Shown here one piece after another: positions 48,559 through 60,900 of a stretch of 64,000 nucleotides of DNA. Position numbers and translations under genes: made by a program. Numbering within the stretch: the stretch's first letter is position 1; every line of letters begins with the position of its first letter. The notes under the pieces were generated by a model. It made no database searches. It was given only the letters and a program-made list of their open reading frames with translations, and was not told where the DNA came from. The stretch spans positions 7,727,001-7,791,000 of the forward strand of contig CM073535.1 in the NCBI GenBank assembly GCA_037074615.1, given 5' to 3'. Origin of the DNA: Leucaena leucocephala. Taxonomy: Eukaryota; Streptophyta; Magnoliopsida; Fabales; Fabaceae.

Positions 48559-50571
48559 TCAACTTTTAGTTCCTTGTTTGAAATGAAGTATCCCAAAAAC
48601 TGATGCTGCAAGAAGTGTAAGCAACCCTGCACAGAGTAGCAACTTATGTACAAGCTTCCATGGGCCTTTGCTTTCGAATATTCCAACTGAAACAAGGCAT
48701 GGTCGCAAAGGTGTTCCACATAATTCTGAATTCCCAATAAATGCACTTCTATCCATTAATTTGAAGTGCTTTCCTTTGGGAATTGAACCGGAGATATGGT
48801 TGAAAGAGACATTGAGAAGCTGCAAACTTGAAGATCTACCAAACTTTACAGGTATTGAGCCATTGAAGTTATTATCTGAAAGGTCTACAGCACTGAGAGC
48901 AGTGATACTTGCAAGCTCATTAGGTATATGACCTGATAAATTATTGTGGGACAAGTTTATATACTCAAGAGCATGGCAATTGAAAACACTGTTTGGGAAA
49001 CTTCCAGATAGGTTGTTCCTGTCCAGTTCAATGACAGAAACTGATGTGCAATTTTCAAATGGTGGAGGATAGCCTGAAATACCACAAAACGATGCTGAAA
49101 AATTTTGAAGAAGCGGCAAAGACCACATTTTTGCAGGGATGATGCCTCCTAATTGCAGATTATTAGTAACATTGAAATACTCAAGTTTTTTAGCTTGGGA
49201 AATATCAGAGGGAATTCCACCAATAAACTTGTTTCGAGACAGATCAACATATGAGATATCAGGAAGATGGCTGAATTTCAAAGAAATCCTACCAGACAAT
49301 GAATTATCTTCAAGTCGAAGTCGAACAAGTGAAGAACAATTGGATAATAACGGTGGAAGACCGCCTGTAAATCTGTTTGAAAACAGGATGAGTTTAGACA
49401 GCTTTCTTCTCACACAAACGTCTGGTGGTATGCTTCCAATCAAATTGTTTGTGGAAACATCCACCCATTTGAGTTTTGAACTCCTGCCCAAGTTCTGTGG
49501 AAGAATACCAGAAAAGTGATTGTTCCAAATGAGAAGAGTTTCTAAGGATGGCATTTCTGCAATGCCTTCGGGAACAGTTCCATTCATATCATTGTACATG
49601 AGACTGAGCAGTCTCAAGTTCTTCAACTCTGAAAAGCTTTCAGGAATGGACCCAGAAATAAGGTTGTCTGAAAGATCTAAATCTCTGAGAGCCTTGATTT
49701 TGCTAAATTTACTTGGTATTGGTCCTGTGAGCTGGTTTGTGAATAGAAACAATGATTCCAAACTTGTTAGATTAGAGAGCTGGGTAGGTATGGGCCCAGA
49801 TAGATTTGCACCAGCTATATCAAGATACTGAAGCTTACTCATATTACCCAATTGGGAAGGAATAGTTCCCTGGTATGAGTTATAGCCAATTTCGATATGG
49901 GTTACTGTTTTGAGGTTACCAAGTTCTTGAGGTATATTACCAGAGAGAAAATTTCCTGCAAGGTGAAGAAACTCAAGACTTCTAAAAGAACCATATTCAG
50001 ATGGAATTGGTCCTTTGAAGTAACTTCCTGCTAGATTAAGAACCTTGAGATTTTTTAGTTGGGAAAGCTCAACAGGCAATGGACCATAAAAACTGTTGCT
50101 GAAAGCATCAAGAACAACTAAATTTTGAAGGGAGGAAAGTTCACCTGGGAAGTGACCAGAAAAGTTGTTTCTGCTGATATCCAAGCTTCTTAGGTTGGTG
50201 AGGTTGAAAAGTGCCACAGGAAGCTTCCCAGACAAAAAGTTTTCACTCAGGTTTAAATCAGAAAGCTTTGTGAAGATTCTAAATTGCTTCCCTGACATTA
50301 CACCTCCCAGATTCTTCATGGATAAGTCTACTGAAGTTACAATTGTAGAATCCTTGTTACACTTGATACCAGTCCAAGAACATGCATAGGATTTTCTTGT
50401 TGAGTTTTTTCCAGATGGAACCACCCAGTCATGTAAACTGTTATCATGATCTACAAGTTCAGCTTTCAGGCTCAGAAGTGCTTCCGAATAGGGATCGATC
50501 GCGAAAACTGCAACGAAGAATAACACGAAAGTGACGAGAAGGTTCAAGTACAAACATTTGAAAATCTCCAT
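48559..50571 (-). CDS. MOL1/PXY-like LRR receptor, kinase lost
   Basis: An uninterrupted frame of 670 residues. It has a signal peptide (about 1-24), an LRR N-terminal cap ('SYACSWTGIKCNK'), roughly twenty plant-type leucine-rich repeats, a C-terminal cap ('NSELCGTPLRPC') and one membrane helix (about 643-662, 'LLLCAGLLTLLAASVFGIL'). Repeat order and wording resemble the MOL1 (MORE LATERAL GROWTH 1) branch near PXY/TDR, which are full receptor kinases. Here a TGA falls eight residues after the helix where family members continue with 'WKM'. The product, if made, is therefore a kinase-less receptor-like protein. The ectodomain itself shows no break, which fits either recent pseudogenisation or retention as a receptor-like protein or decoy. 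The start at 50571 gives the expected signal peptide. Confidence 0.85.
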   Translation of the reverse strand: MEIFKCLYLNLLVTFVLFFVAVFAIDPYSEALLSLKAELVDHDNSLHDWVVPSGKNSTRKSYACSWTGIKCNKDSTIVTSVDLSMKNLGGVMSGKQFRIFTKLSDLNLSENFLSGKLPVALFNLTNLRSLDISRNNFSGHFPGELSSLQNLVVLDAFSNSFYGPLPVELSQLKNLKVLNLAGSYFKGPIPSEYGSFRSLEFLHLAGNFLSGNIPQELGNLKTVTHIEIGYNSYQGTIPSQLGNMSKLQYLDIAGANLSGPIPTQLSNLTSLESLFLFTNQLTGPIPSKFSKIKALRDLDLSDNLISGSIPESFSELKNLRLLSLMYNDMNGTVPEGIAEMPSLETLLIWNNHFSGILPQNLGRSSKLKWVDVSTNNLIGSIPPDVCVRRKLSKLILFSNRFTGGLPPLLSNCSSLVRLRLEDNSLSGRISLKFSHLPDISYVDLSRNKFIGGIPSDISQAKKLEYFNVTNNLQLGGIIPAKMWSLPLLQNFSASFCGISGYPPPFENCTSVSVIELDRNNLSGSFPNSVFNCHALEYINLSHNNLSGHIPNELASITALSAVDLSDNNFNGSIPVKFGRSSSLQLLNVSFNHISGSIPKGKHFKLMDRSAFIGNSELCGTPLRPCLVSVGIFESKGPWKLVHKLLLCAGLLTLLAASVFGILHFKQGTKS

Positions 50572-52290
50572 TGTAAGTTGCCGATCACAAGGTAGAGTGG
50601 GACAAATTGCAAAGTAAATGACCGATCTAAGGAAGAAAGAAAAGCATTTGCTGTGACTGTCAAATGGAGAAAGAAAGAGGTGCCGTATGATTGGAAGTGA
50701 GAGAACGAGTACTAGAGCTAGATATTATGGGGCTGCTTTTGTGAGCAAGGTGGGACCTTTGTGTAGTTTGTTTATTTGGATGGTGTTTGCCATTAGTGAA
50801 TAAAGTCTCGCAATATGATACCTTCTCTTCTAGCTTTTTGCTTTGGGGGGAGAATCCAATGAGTAGTAGGTTGTGATTAATTTTAGATAGGGTTCTTTTT
50901 TAATCTTGTGGGACCCCACGTCCTCCTAACGTAAACATTCTTTTGTTTGGTTTGGGTGGAGGGAAGAAAAAATGATGGCAAATATTTTACAAAAGCAAAA
51001 TATTTCTACTACAATTTATCATTCTCTTATATTAGACATGTCAAGTTGTCAACAGCTTTCACCTCTAATTTCATTGAAATAATATTTTAATATAGACTTT
51101 TAGACTCTCAGAAAATATTAGTTAACTAATTGCTGCTCATTAATCGACTGATGTGGTGCAAATACTATTTCTCTTTAATTGTATGATTGAGGAGGTGAGA
51201 GAGAATAGAATAGAGGGGGAACAGAGAGAGAAATTGGACCACTTGAAGGGAGAGATTCAAATGTGCTTGGTCTAATTATAGGATAAAATGTGAAAATTGA
51301 TGCTAGAATTCCACTTTATTAAAAAAAGACAAATACCTCTAGAGAGAGAGAGATATTCTATTTATAAAACATTGATCCGAATTAATAAGTTGTTTGAATA
51401 TATAATTATAGGATAAAAAAATACCAAACATGGGGTGGACAAAAAGTTAGAGAGAGAGAAGAAATTTAATAGATAAAAAATATCCATATATAATTTGATA
51501 GAAAGAGAAGAAATTCAATAGATAAAAAAGTATTAATATATAATTTTATTCAATTCATTAAAAAAATTGGAAACAAAGAACACCAGATCCAAGTTTTAAC
51601 ATTAATACTTGTAAAAGAAGCCTAATAGAATGAAGTTTGAGGAGATATTTCTGTACTAGCTTAATTTTTATATATAAAGAAATTATTTTTAAGATTTGGA
51701 TTCATAATGTTATAGGATAGTAAATCGCAATCATAATATTTAAATAAAAGATAATACTATTAGTATAAACGATCACGCTTATTCAAATCGAATTCTATAG
51801 TACAATCATAATAAAAGGAGAAATTGTAATAATATGAAAAAAAAAATAATATTGAATCAAAGTAAGATTTTAGGATTTTCTACTCTAATAAGGAGGAGTC
51901 TTCCATGTTCTATCATTCTCCCTAACTTGAAAGAACTCACTCTCTTTGAAGAGGAAAGTTGCAGCTTCATGACAGTTGTATGATGCAAGAACTCCTTCAG
52001 TGATTGGCAATGATTTAAGTTGAAATTCCTAAAGCACGTCTCTGATATTTTCCTGATGGAAGGGCTTCATTTCATATTCTGTGCCCATTTCAAGCTTTCA
52101 TTGCAGTCCTGAAACAGAGTATATATAATCCTTACTTAAGTGCTCTTTCCAGATTAAATGCATGATTTGGTTGTTTGTTTCTGTAACTTGGTGTTGCAGA
52201 TAATAAGAATATTTCTCTCTCTCTCCCTCCCTCCCTGTTATATGGGTCAAAATGGTAAAAGGCCAGCAAAACAGCATCATATCTGGGGCT
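50572..52290. other. Upstream region of the LRR receptor
   Basis: No gene is seen. The region includes GA-rich tracts (51190-51240, 51340-51355, 51450-51470) and AT-rich DNA. The promoter of the LRR gene should lie in its left part, but no clear TATA box could be assigned. Confidence 0.4.
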
Positions 52291-52597
52291 AAAAAAGGTG
52301 ATGGTTCAATCAGCTAGGCTCACTGGAGTTGTGGGCTAGAGACACAGCAGCCTGTGATCCTTCCACTGTGAGGAGCCAGAGGTTGTCGCTGCTCTGTGAA
52401 ACCAGCCTCACGCAGTGCCCTATCGTCTAAATACCATGAGACTCAAGCCTTCGCTTAGGGCCCATAGCTCAACTCTCCCACTTGGAACGGGCAGGCCAGC
52501 TAGTTGCGTCGTCCAAGCCAACCAGGCAATGCCAAAGCTGTGTTCTACCACCTTAGTGCCCCCACTTGGGGTACAAGCTCCCGTTACCGAGCTCGGC
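52291..52597 (-). ncRNA. 7SL (signal recognition particle) RNA
   Basis: The minus strand, starting 'gccgagctcggtaacggg', reads as a plant 7SL RNA of about 305 nt. Landmarks are 'agtgggggcactaaggtgg' in the Alu-like domain, 'cctgcccgttccaagtggg' (helix 6 type), 'cgacaacctctggctcctc' and 'ggatcacaggctgctg' (helix 8 type). It ends at a T6 run (52291-52296), a Pol III terminator. The RNA scaffolds SRP for co-translational targeting to the ER. The recognition rests on remembered plant 7SL blocks plus the matching promoter. One oddity is 'cttgtaccc' where I expect 'cttgtaaccc', a possible one-base loss in the Alu-domain motif. It could therefore be a variant or young pseudogene. Confidence 0.8.
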
Positions 52598-52620
52598 ATA
52601 CCATGTGTTGTGTCAAATTC

Positions 52621-52662
52621 TTATATAGTATAGTTTATTTCTTATTCTAGTCGATGTGTGAC
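52621..52662 (-). promoter_or_regulatory. USE and TATA promoter of the 7SL gene
   Basis: On the minus strand GTCACACATCG (52652-52662) matches the plant upstream sequence element RTCCCACATCG with one mismatch. A TATA box, CTATATAA, lies at 52621-52628. The 23-bp spacing is the short type used by RNA polymerase III (the Pol II type is about ten bases longer). The TATA box lies 24-31 bp before the RNA start. Confidence 0.8.
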
Positions 52663-52876
52663 TTTTCTTGTAGAGAACACAATCCTGCATTTTAGAATTC
52701 TATATATAGTTGGAAATTACTTGGTGAAGTTGGGTTGATGGAGCTAAAGTCGTCAGCCTCGTGTATTTTCATTTAGAAGACGGTTTTCTATAGATCAAAA
52801 GGATTCCTGACATCGGTACGGGAAAAAAAAGTTTATACTAAACGTATTACAACACTATCACATGCTCTGAAATTTA

Positions 52877-53695
52877 GGGCTATTGATGGGCAGGGTTGGG
52901 CAGGGCAATCCCCCTGCCCGGTACCCTGTCTGGTGCTCTGCCCGAAAAAAATATGGGGTACATTTTGCAGCCCGATACCCAACCCTACCTGATAAAAGCC
53001 CTAACCATTTTGGGCTAGGTATGAGCGGGATGGGCGTGGGTGGGTTAGGCGGGCCCGTTATGATGCTCTACTCATGTTGGGAAAAATAATCTGTAATTAT
53101 AAACTTCTAAAATAATATCATATCCATATGTCTTCAAGAGTTAAATAATATATATAATCTACTAAAAATAAGGTAACAAAAAGATAATAATTAAAGTATT
53201 AAAATTTATTGCATATAAAAAAAGTTTTGAAGTCTAAGTAATTTATAATTGTAACTTTGTATAAATTTTCTAAATATTGACAAAGATGAATTATCTAAAA
53301 AAATAAAATAAACAATTATAATTTATAACGTAGTAATATCATGATTAGTAAAATTAAAGAAAAAAAATCAATATAGTTATAAATATTAAAAGATATAACT
53401 TACTTATTTAACTATTTAGATTTTTAAAATGACTATTTAGTCATTAGTAACTATCATATTCTCCCTTCCAAGTGGAGTATCTAAGGAGAAAAATAAAAAA
53501 AAATAAAGAATAAGTGCCCATGGGCAGGGCAGGGTAGGCAACCCCCTACCTAGTGCCCAGCCCAAAAAATATATGGGCGACATATTGCAACCCGATGTCT
53601 GGCCCTACCATATATTTATCAGGCTGGATAAAACTATTTTTTCATGAGCTCAGATGGGCATACCGGATCACGGGCTTTATGAACACCCTTACTGA
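52877..53695. repeat. GC-rich paired repeat with AT-rich core
   Basis: Two related GC-rich blocks in direct orientation (about 52880-53060 and 53510-53690) surround an AT-rich core of roughly 450 bp. Both carry 'gggcagg' runs, then 'ctgcccg' or 'cagccca' before an A-run, 'atgggg' or 'atgggc', and 'tgcagcccgat' or 'tgcaacccgat'. The outer ends read 'ctattgatgggc' and 'tgaacaccctta'. It is an unclassified transposable element with no coding frame of note. Confidence 0.55.
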
Positions 53696-54534
53696 AATTG
53701 ATGGAGAGCAAAGAAAGGGAAGGAGGAGGTGACAGACTACACGACGGCTTGGTTTGATTCTTTATTTCTAAAACAATTTTTTGTTTTAAAAAAATAAAAA
53801 AATTGTTTAATAATTAGTTTTTAGTTAAATGATTTGCAAAACAAGAAAAAATAAAAATATGTTGTTATAAAAAAATATGATATAATTATAACAAATATGA
53901 TATACTCTTCATAAAATACTAATATACAACATCAAAGATTGTACTGGTTTATAAGTTAAATAAATTAATTTAAAAAATAATAAATATTATAAATAAAATA
54001 AACTCATATCTTATACTAAGAATTAAGATCAGCCTATACCTAATTCTTATATTTAGAATGTGGGTGTAATTATTTTAATTTTTGTATAATATTTCAATAT
54101 ATGAAATAAAAAATAGGAAGAATATAACTTTTTTGGTTCTTGAATTTTTTGACAAATAATTTTTCACTTGCAACAACTCAATTTTTATAATTTTCTCATT
54201 CCATACAACTCAATTTCTTTAACTCTTTAATAAATTATAAAGACTAAATTGATAATTGAGAGAAAATTTACGGGGTAAAAGTTATATTATGCCTAAAAAC
54301 ATATAATAATTTTATCCATAACAGTCCGATTAGAGTCCAAGTCCAACCATGAATCATCAATCATTTGCCTATTGGTTGAACGAGCAGTGCTGTTCCCAAA
54401 ACAATGGGATAGAGTCATAGAGGCGCTTCAAGCTCAAGAGAGGCATGCATAAATATTTTGTTTTATTGGGAATAGTATTATAATTATAATGGAGAAATAG
54501 AATACAGTATAAGTATGGTCAAATAATGAAGAAT
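53696..54534. other. AT-rich intergenic DNA
   Basis: No gene or recognisable element was found. Confidence 0.4.
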
Positions 54535-54570
54535 GCTGATGCTGATGCTGATGCTGATGCTGATGCTGAT
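54535..54570. repeat. Hexanucleotide microsatellite (GCTGAT)6
   Basis: Six perfect GCTGAT units lie about 410 bp beyond the stop codon of the EDR2-like gene, possibly in or near its 3' UTR. It is a likely polymorphic marker. Confidence 0.95.
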
Positions 54571-54982
54571 TAGCTGATATTTAAGGAGATTTTGAATTTG
54601 AACTTTTACTGCATCATACAAAAATAAACAATAGATTAGCCAAACAACGCCATTTAATATGGATTATAATTTTGAGTGTTAATTTACAAGAAACAAATGC
54701 ATCGAGATTAAAAAAAAACGAACAGGGGATTGAAATTACAATGAAAAAGGGGAAACAAAAAAACAAGAACAGGAGACAGAAGCATCTCCAGAAAACCAAC
54801 CCAGATCATCATTTTCTTCTCAGTTTGAATTCTTGAAGCAAATCAAAATGATTTGAGTCGATTATGGAGTCGAACCAGAGGTAAGATTTTGCCAGAACGC
54901 CTCAAACTTCCAAAGGTTCAGCAACTTATATAGAACACGTGAAGCTTCGTATGGTTCCATAACTCGTTTAAGCTAAAACACC

Positions 54983-57900
54983 TCAAACTTCTAACTTTTC
55001 AGCAGTGTCTGGTTTTAAACGGTTTAATCGAACAGTTCCAAGAATGAACTCAGGCAGCTCATCCACTTCCTTTGCCTGCATATATGGCAACAGTTAGTAA
55101 TCTTTTTTATTTTGTTTTTTTTTTTTAAGTAAAGGGCACTAATAACATGAGATTATAAGTGAGATTGAACTTATATCCTCCGGGGAGCTTACATGCCAAT
55201 AAACTACAAAGCCCTTAGCACAAATAATAATATCTGTTTGCGCAATTCCATTAATCACTTCTTACTACTATTAGAAGTGAAAGTGCTATCAATTTTATGT
55301 GCACCAAACCAAGAAGAGTTGACTAATTCATTATTACTAGTCAACAGTTTCTTCACGGAAAAATTCCTCCTCAAAAACAGAATCAAATCAAAATATAGTA
55401 GATAATAGGGAAAATTGTTCAAAAATCCCCCATTGCAGCATAAGTTATGTGTAAATGTCTTATGTTTTAATATAGCTAAAGAAGAGCAGTACCCGCTGAA
55501 GATAAATTGCAACTAGGTTCTTAAATAAATTTAAGATACTTTTAAGTAATAAATTTTGCAACGGAGAATTTTTCAACAATTTTTTCTAGATAATAAACCC
55601 ATCAGCATAAAGCATGACCTATAAAACATGTTTGAGTTTCCCTCTTCTTTCTCCAACGATCTATGATATGTTCTTATTGTATTTTTATGAACATTTTAAT
55701 TAAAAAAATCTTAAATCTAAATTGTGGCCCCAGTGAGCTTGTTGCCAAAGCATTTGCGGGCAGAATCTCAAGTCTAAAACAAGGGGCAGGGAGAGATGAC
55801 ACCACGCAACATACTTAATCCATGGATTTTATTTCTAGAGAGGCACATACCTCTATTAAAATAGCAAGGTCAACGACTAGGCTTGTAACATAACCCAGAA
55901 CAAGACCAATAACACTTCTAGCTACAGATGATGATCCAATATCCACATCTATCTGCAGAAGACAGAAAATTGAATGGCATTTTAATAATTTTGGTGTAAT
56001 AATTGTTTAGAAGTTAAAAGTAGAGAAATTAGCTGTTATAATAATTCCAAGTATAAAATGACCAAAGAAGATGATGTATGAACATGCATTAGGAAAAAGC
56101 AGGATATTCTAACTCTAGATAATACGAGATAACATGATATTGTATAAATATGCATAAAAGCAAAAACTTTACTTCAAAACCTTCCATGATCCAAGAGGCC
56201 CAACGTGGCTACCTTTTCATGCTCATTTGACATTCAATCATACCCAGCACAAATATCTAAAGCTCATAATCAAATCTGAAAGGTAAATAGAAGTGAAAAT
56301 GTTGTTGACGAGAAAAAGAAGGAAAAGATGATAGGGCTAGGGTAGCTTTACCTCCAAAAAATTGTCTTGTCTACAGAATTTACATGTTACAGCTTTTGCT
56401 AAAAGGCAAGCTTTTGATCCAACAGCCCGTTTGACCATCCAATATCCCTGTTTATTGAAAACCGTCAACTGCTGAATGCTTTCAGGCATCAAGACATGTT
56501 CCATTGGGTTGGGAATCTCATACCTCAACTATACTAGGAATAAGTTTGAATCTCGTTTCTCGAAATGAGTCATCCCCCTCCACAAACTTGCCCAATAAAG
56601 AATCTTTATTTACAGGTCTATCAGCTGCATAGTATAGAACTAAACTGTAGTTTGGTTTAGCTGGAACCTGAAATGAAATGCAATAAACATATTCCTCCTT
56701 GAGAAACTTGCTTATAAAGAAATATTCTCATATTGAATGCCTAAATATGGAGAATCATCTCAGATGGTCAAACGGAAGATTTATTTCTTGGTTATCTTGG
56801 TTTTCACCCTAGAATTACATGATTTTATTTCTACGTTTATGCTTTGCTCTCATCCTGAGATTAACTGGAAAACATGTTGCATGGGATCTCCAATTTATGT
56901 AGCCATTTTTCATCAAAATAATCAATGATTTAGGGTACAATTCAGAGTTTCCTTCAATCACACAATTAAATTCACTTTTCATTAACAAAAATCTATAATA
57001 TGATAACATTGATGTCCATACCTGAAGATTAATGACAAGGATAAATGGAAGATTTTTCCCAGCTTCGGACTGAAATTTGATAGGGTGGTGTTAGAACAAC
57101 AAGTAATGGCTTTTGAATTGAAGGATAAAAAATTTCAGAATATTAAGAATAAGCTTTTAGGAATGAAAGATATAACAAGAAGGCCTTGTTCCACTACAAA
57201 ACAGGCAAAATTTGAAATGCACATTATTAGTCTTACGTCTGCAGTATGTATAGGAGAGACACCTACAGGGATGAAAACACCCTAACATGCAAAAAGCCTG
57301 TAAATTATTTCCAACCTATATGTATATATGCTATGCATGTATGAACCTTACAAAGGAAGACAAAAAGAGAGAAAAAACCCGAACATGTAAAATAGGTATT
57401 TGAGAGGTGTTCAGATGTGAATCTGCACATATATGGGAGGCACAAAATCATTGTTACGAAAAGATTTTCTTTGATAAAGGCATAAGAGGGTAGGAAGAGG
57501 CACACAGGAGATGAAATACGTTACATAATTGGCAATGATGGAGAAACTATTCCACGCTACGCTCTCTAATTCAATCTACAAACTAAAAATCAAACAATGT
57601 CAAACTGAAAGACTAGTTACAAGAGCTCCAATAAAAATTGAATGATGGTACAAATATGACACTACCACAACTTTAAATTGGTTCTGCACTAGAATATGTT
57701 AAATTCAGGAATTATTTGATAGTTTAGTCCTTTGATCTAAAAGAAGAAGACAAATGCAAATAAAATCATTTCTGTAACTGTGTTAGAAGCGAGGGGTATA
57801 TGGGTGTGTGAATATGTACAAATATAAATCAGAAAACTATAAATCTACCTGAACTATAGACCTAGAATGCAGAGCAATTTTATCAACAGTACTATCAACT

Positions 57901-60900
57901 TTTAACCAATCAACTGCTATGAGCTTGAGAAGAGGATCCCCTCCAACAACCTGCATAACACACATCATCACCATGACATTCAGCCATAACTCAAGAATAT
58001 AAGATACAATTGTATGTAAATATAGAAGACGGATATCAAGTGCAAAACTGAAAGTTTCAACCTTCATATTTAACTGATTTTAAAGTTAAAGACATGTTTC
58101 AAAATTCAAATTTGCAAAATATTCAGCAGAGTTTAAAGAAACACTATTCCTGAAACCAATTTCACTCTTCCATTGGAACAACCGAAATGACAAGCAAGTT
58201 GAAAAAGATAGAAGCATATGGGCTACAACAACAGTATCTATCATCTAAGAAAACATTGAAAAAGATTTCCTTTTCCTCCGCACTCAATCAGATCAGTATC
58301 AAAAGCCATTACAAACAATAAATAGGCTTCGAGATTTGCTTATGGCATTAATATTAAGAAATTCATTTCTACCATTTTTTTGTAAAGACAGATTCCACCC
58401 ACGCCATGTCCACATGACACTAATGGATAACGAAAAGACTTGTACATACAACTCACCTTAGAATTATCTTTCAAATAATTCTTCCCTCTAACCATAAATC
58501 GACAACTACTTGGTGAAGTCCAACAGTTAGTGTCCTTGTCATCATTTCCTAAGCGCAAAGAGCCATGGAAGTCACTTGGATCTATATAGATAGGAGTAAC
58601 ATCAAAATCGAACAGACCCTTTGAATCTGGATCTGTACAAGAGAAAATCCTAGTACTTTAGTCTGAGATGCTGTATGAAAAGAAATAAGGAATTGAGAAA
58701 CCAGAAGTAACATGTAAATACAACAAGTCAATTACAAATATAAGCATGCTTCATTTATTTTTCCAATTTCCCCCTTTTAGGGTTAGAGATCTTGATTAGT
58801 ATAGATGCACTTTTACATTTTCCCAGTTCTACTTATTGTTCTTTTGTCCCCTTGAATATGTCCTTAACTTCATTACTGCAATTTAGATAGATGAATCGAC
58901 AAACTTGAAAATGATATGTAAAATTTAGACTAGAGAGAAATTTCATACAGCAGAGAATAAAGCATACTAAGGACTTGAACTGGAACATGATGCATATAAA
59001 GGATAATTAAGCTCTAAACATTAAACAGGAATAATTAAGGACAGGAACATAAAGCATAAAATGAATGAATATGCTATAAAGGATGAACATGACAAAATGG
59101 CAAAACAAAATTGCACTAGGATCCTTTTCTTATCAAAGGATGTTTATTAGAAAAGACATCTAGTTCAAAAGAAGAGAATAAGGCATCCTCTTCCTACAAA
59201 CTAAAAGCAAGGGAAGCATAATGCATCCTATTAAAGGAATCCAAAGAGAACAAAAGAATTAAAATGACAGAGAAGATTCAATACATCAACAAAACCGAGC
59301 TTCCAAATCATAACAATCTTGACTAAAAATTTATACAGTTGACTCTGTCATGTATATGGAATCAACACGTATGATAATTGGTATTATTGTTGGTTTTCAT
59401 CAATCCTTAATTGGCTTTGTATCTTTTCTTCAAACTACATTGATAGAGTAACGATTATTATGAGATAGTGGGTAATTTCCGTCTATAAATAGACGAGCCT
59501 TCCTAAAGCTAGTTATTCATGAATAATATATCAGTTTTATTCCTTAGGACTTTCGGAGATTCCCCTAAACTATTTGGCTAGTGAGGAAGAATTGAGCGAG
59601 ATACTTTTTCTCTTTTCCTTATTAGATCTTCCTATAGGCTTTATAGTGGTATGAGTTTAAGATCCTTGCTCATGTTCATAAAGATTTTTCTTCCATCTTC
59701 ATTAATATATGAAATTAGGTTCTAATTTCATAATTTAATAAAGATTTTTCTCCCTTCTTCCTCAAGTCTCACAGTCTCATTCTAAATGACTTGTAGCGTT
59801 CTGATGTATAGTGGTGATCAGAAGAGAGTGAGAGAGAAAGAAGAGGGAGGAGAGAGACAGGACAGAGAGATACAAGAGACAGAGCTAACTGAAACTGAAT
59901 TTCTCATTAAGCATGAGTTCTGAATTTCTTATACAATCACTTTTATAGGTTCCTAACTTCTAATCACCCCCAACGGCTATTAACTAACTTACAAATAACA
60001 TTTATTATTTACAATTTGTATTTATACATCACATTCATCTATTGAAGATAGAATCATGCACTTAATGTACTAAAGACAATGATTAGTAAAATGACAATGC
60101 AGCTTGGATAGACTTTATAAAAAGAAATAAAGTTTCCCCTTCCATCACACATAATGAATGGAAAAGCTGACCTGCAGTTATATTCTTCTGTTTGACTCTT
60201 GCCTCCTGATAAATTGGAAAAGATATTCAACTAAGGAACTTACAGAAAGGACAACTTTTAAAAGCCACCCCAAGTCAATGATTATCAAGCAAAAGCAAGT
60301 AAACCTGATCAAGACCGCCATGCTCATCACTTTCATCCTCTGATGATGAGTCAGCAGCAATTGCATCATAAAACTCATCCTGCACTGCACCTTCATATTC
60401 AGCAGCGGACAAAGGAACATCAGAAAGTTTTGGATGAACAACTCTGGTGGCAATTTTTTTTTGGACTTCGGGATTAGCTCCAATATATTCCTTTATACCT
60501 GAATCAATATTTAAAACAAAATATTAAATGTCACCGGAATATATGCACATGCTTTTTATTTCAACAGGGAACCATTTCATGCCGGAAAGTAATATGGAAA
60601 TCTAAAACTTGCGCAATGATCAACTTGTTTATGTAATCAGAAATACTCAGTTTTTTTTTTTGGTGATAATATTTTTATTGTTCTGGGGTAGAGGTTTCAG
60701 TCATAATAAAGCGCCAAAGTTCTGTGTCAATGTACAGTTTTAAATGTTGTTTGGTGCATCTGGTTGAGGAAATGGATAGATCAGTAAGGGGCCTTCTGTT
60801 GTTTTACACATTTACAATTAACTTCATTCCATATGGGAATTGCTGAATATTTACTTTCTCCTACTTTCAGTGTCACCTCAACATAGAAAGTTTCTCCTCC

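Noticed and set aside
48668..50389. Several plus-strand open frames opposite the LRR gene
   Set aside because: They are antisense shadows of the leucine-rich-repeat coding frame and have no domain or signal of their own.
52415..52633. 72-codon plus frame
   Set aside because: It is antisense to the 7SL RNA gene, and its apparent openness follows from RNA-gene composition.
58640..60304. Missing family exon as evidence that the EDR2-like gene is broken
   Set aside because: The 34-nt microexon at 60172-60205 restores the phase and the expected residues, so no break needs to be invoked.
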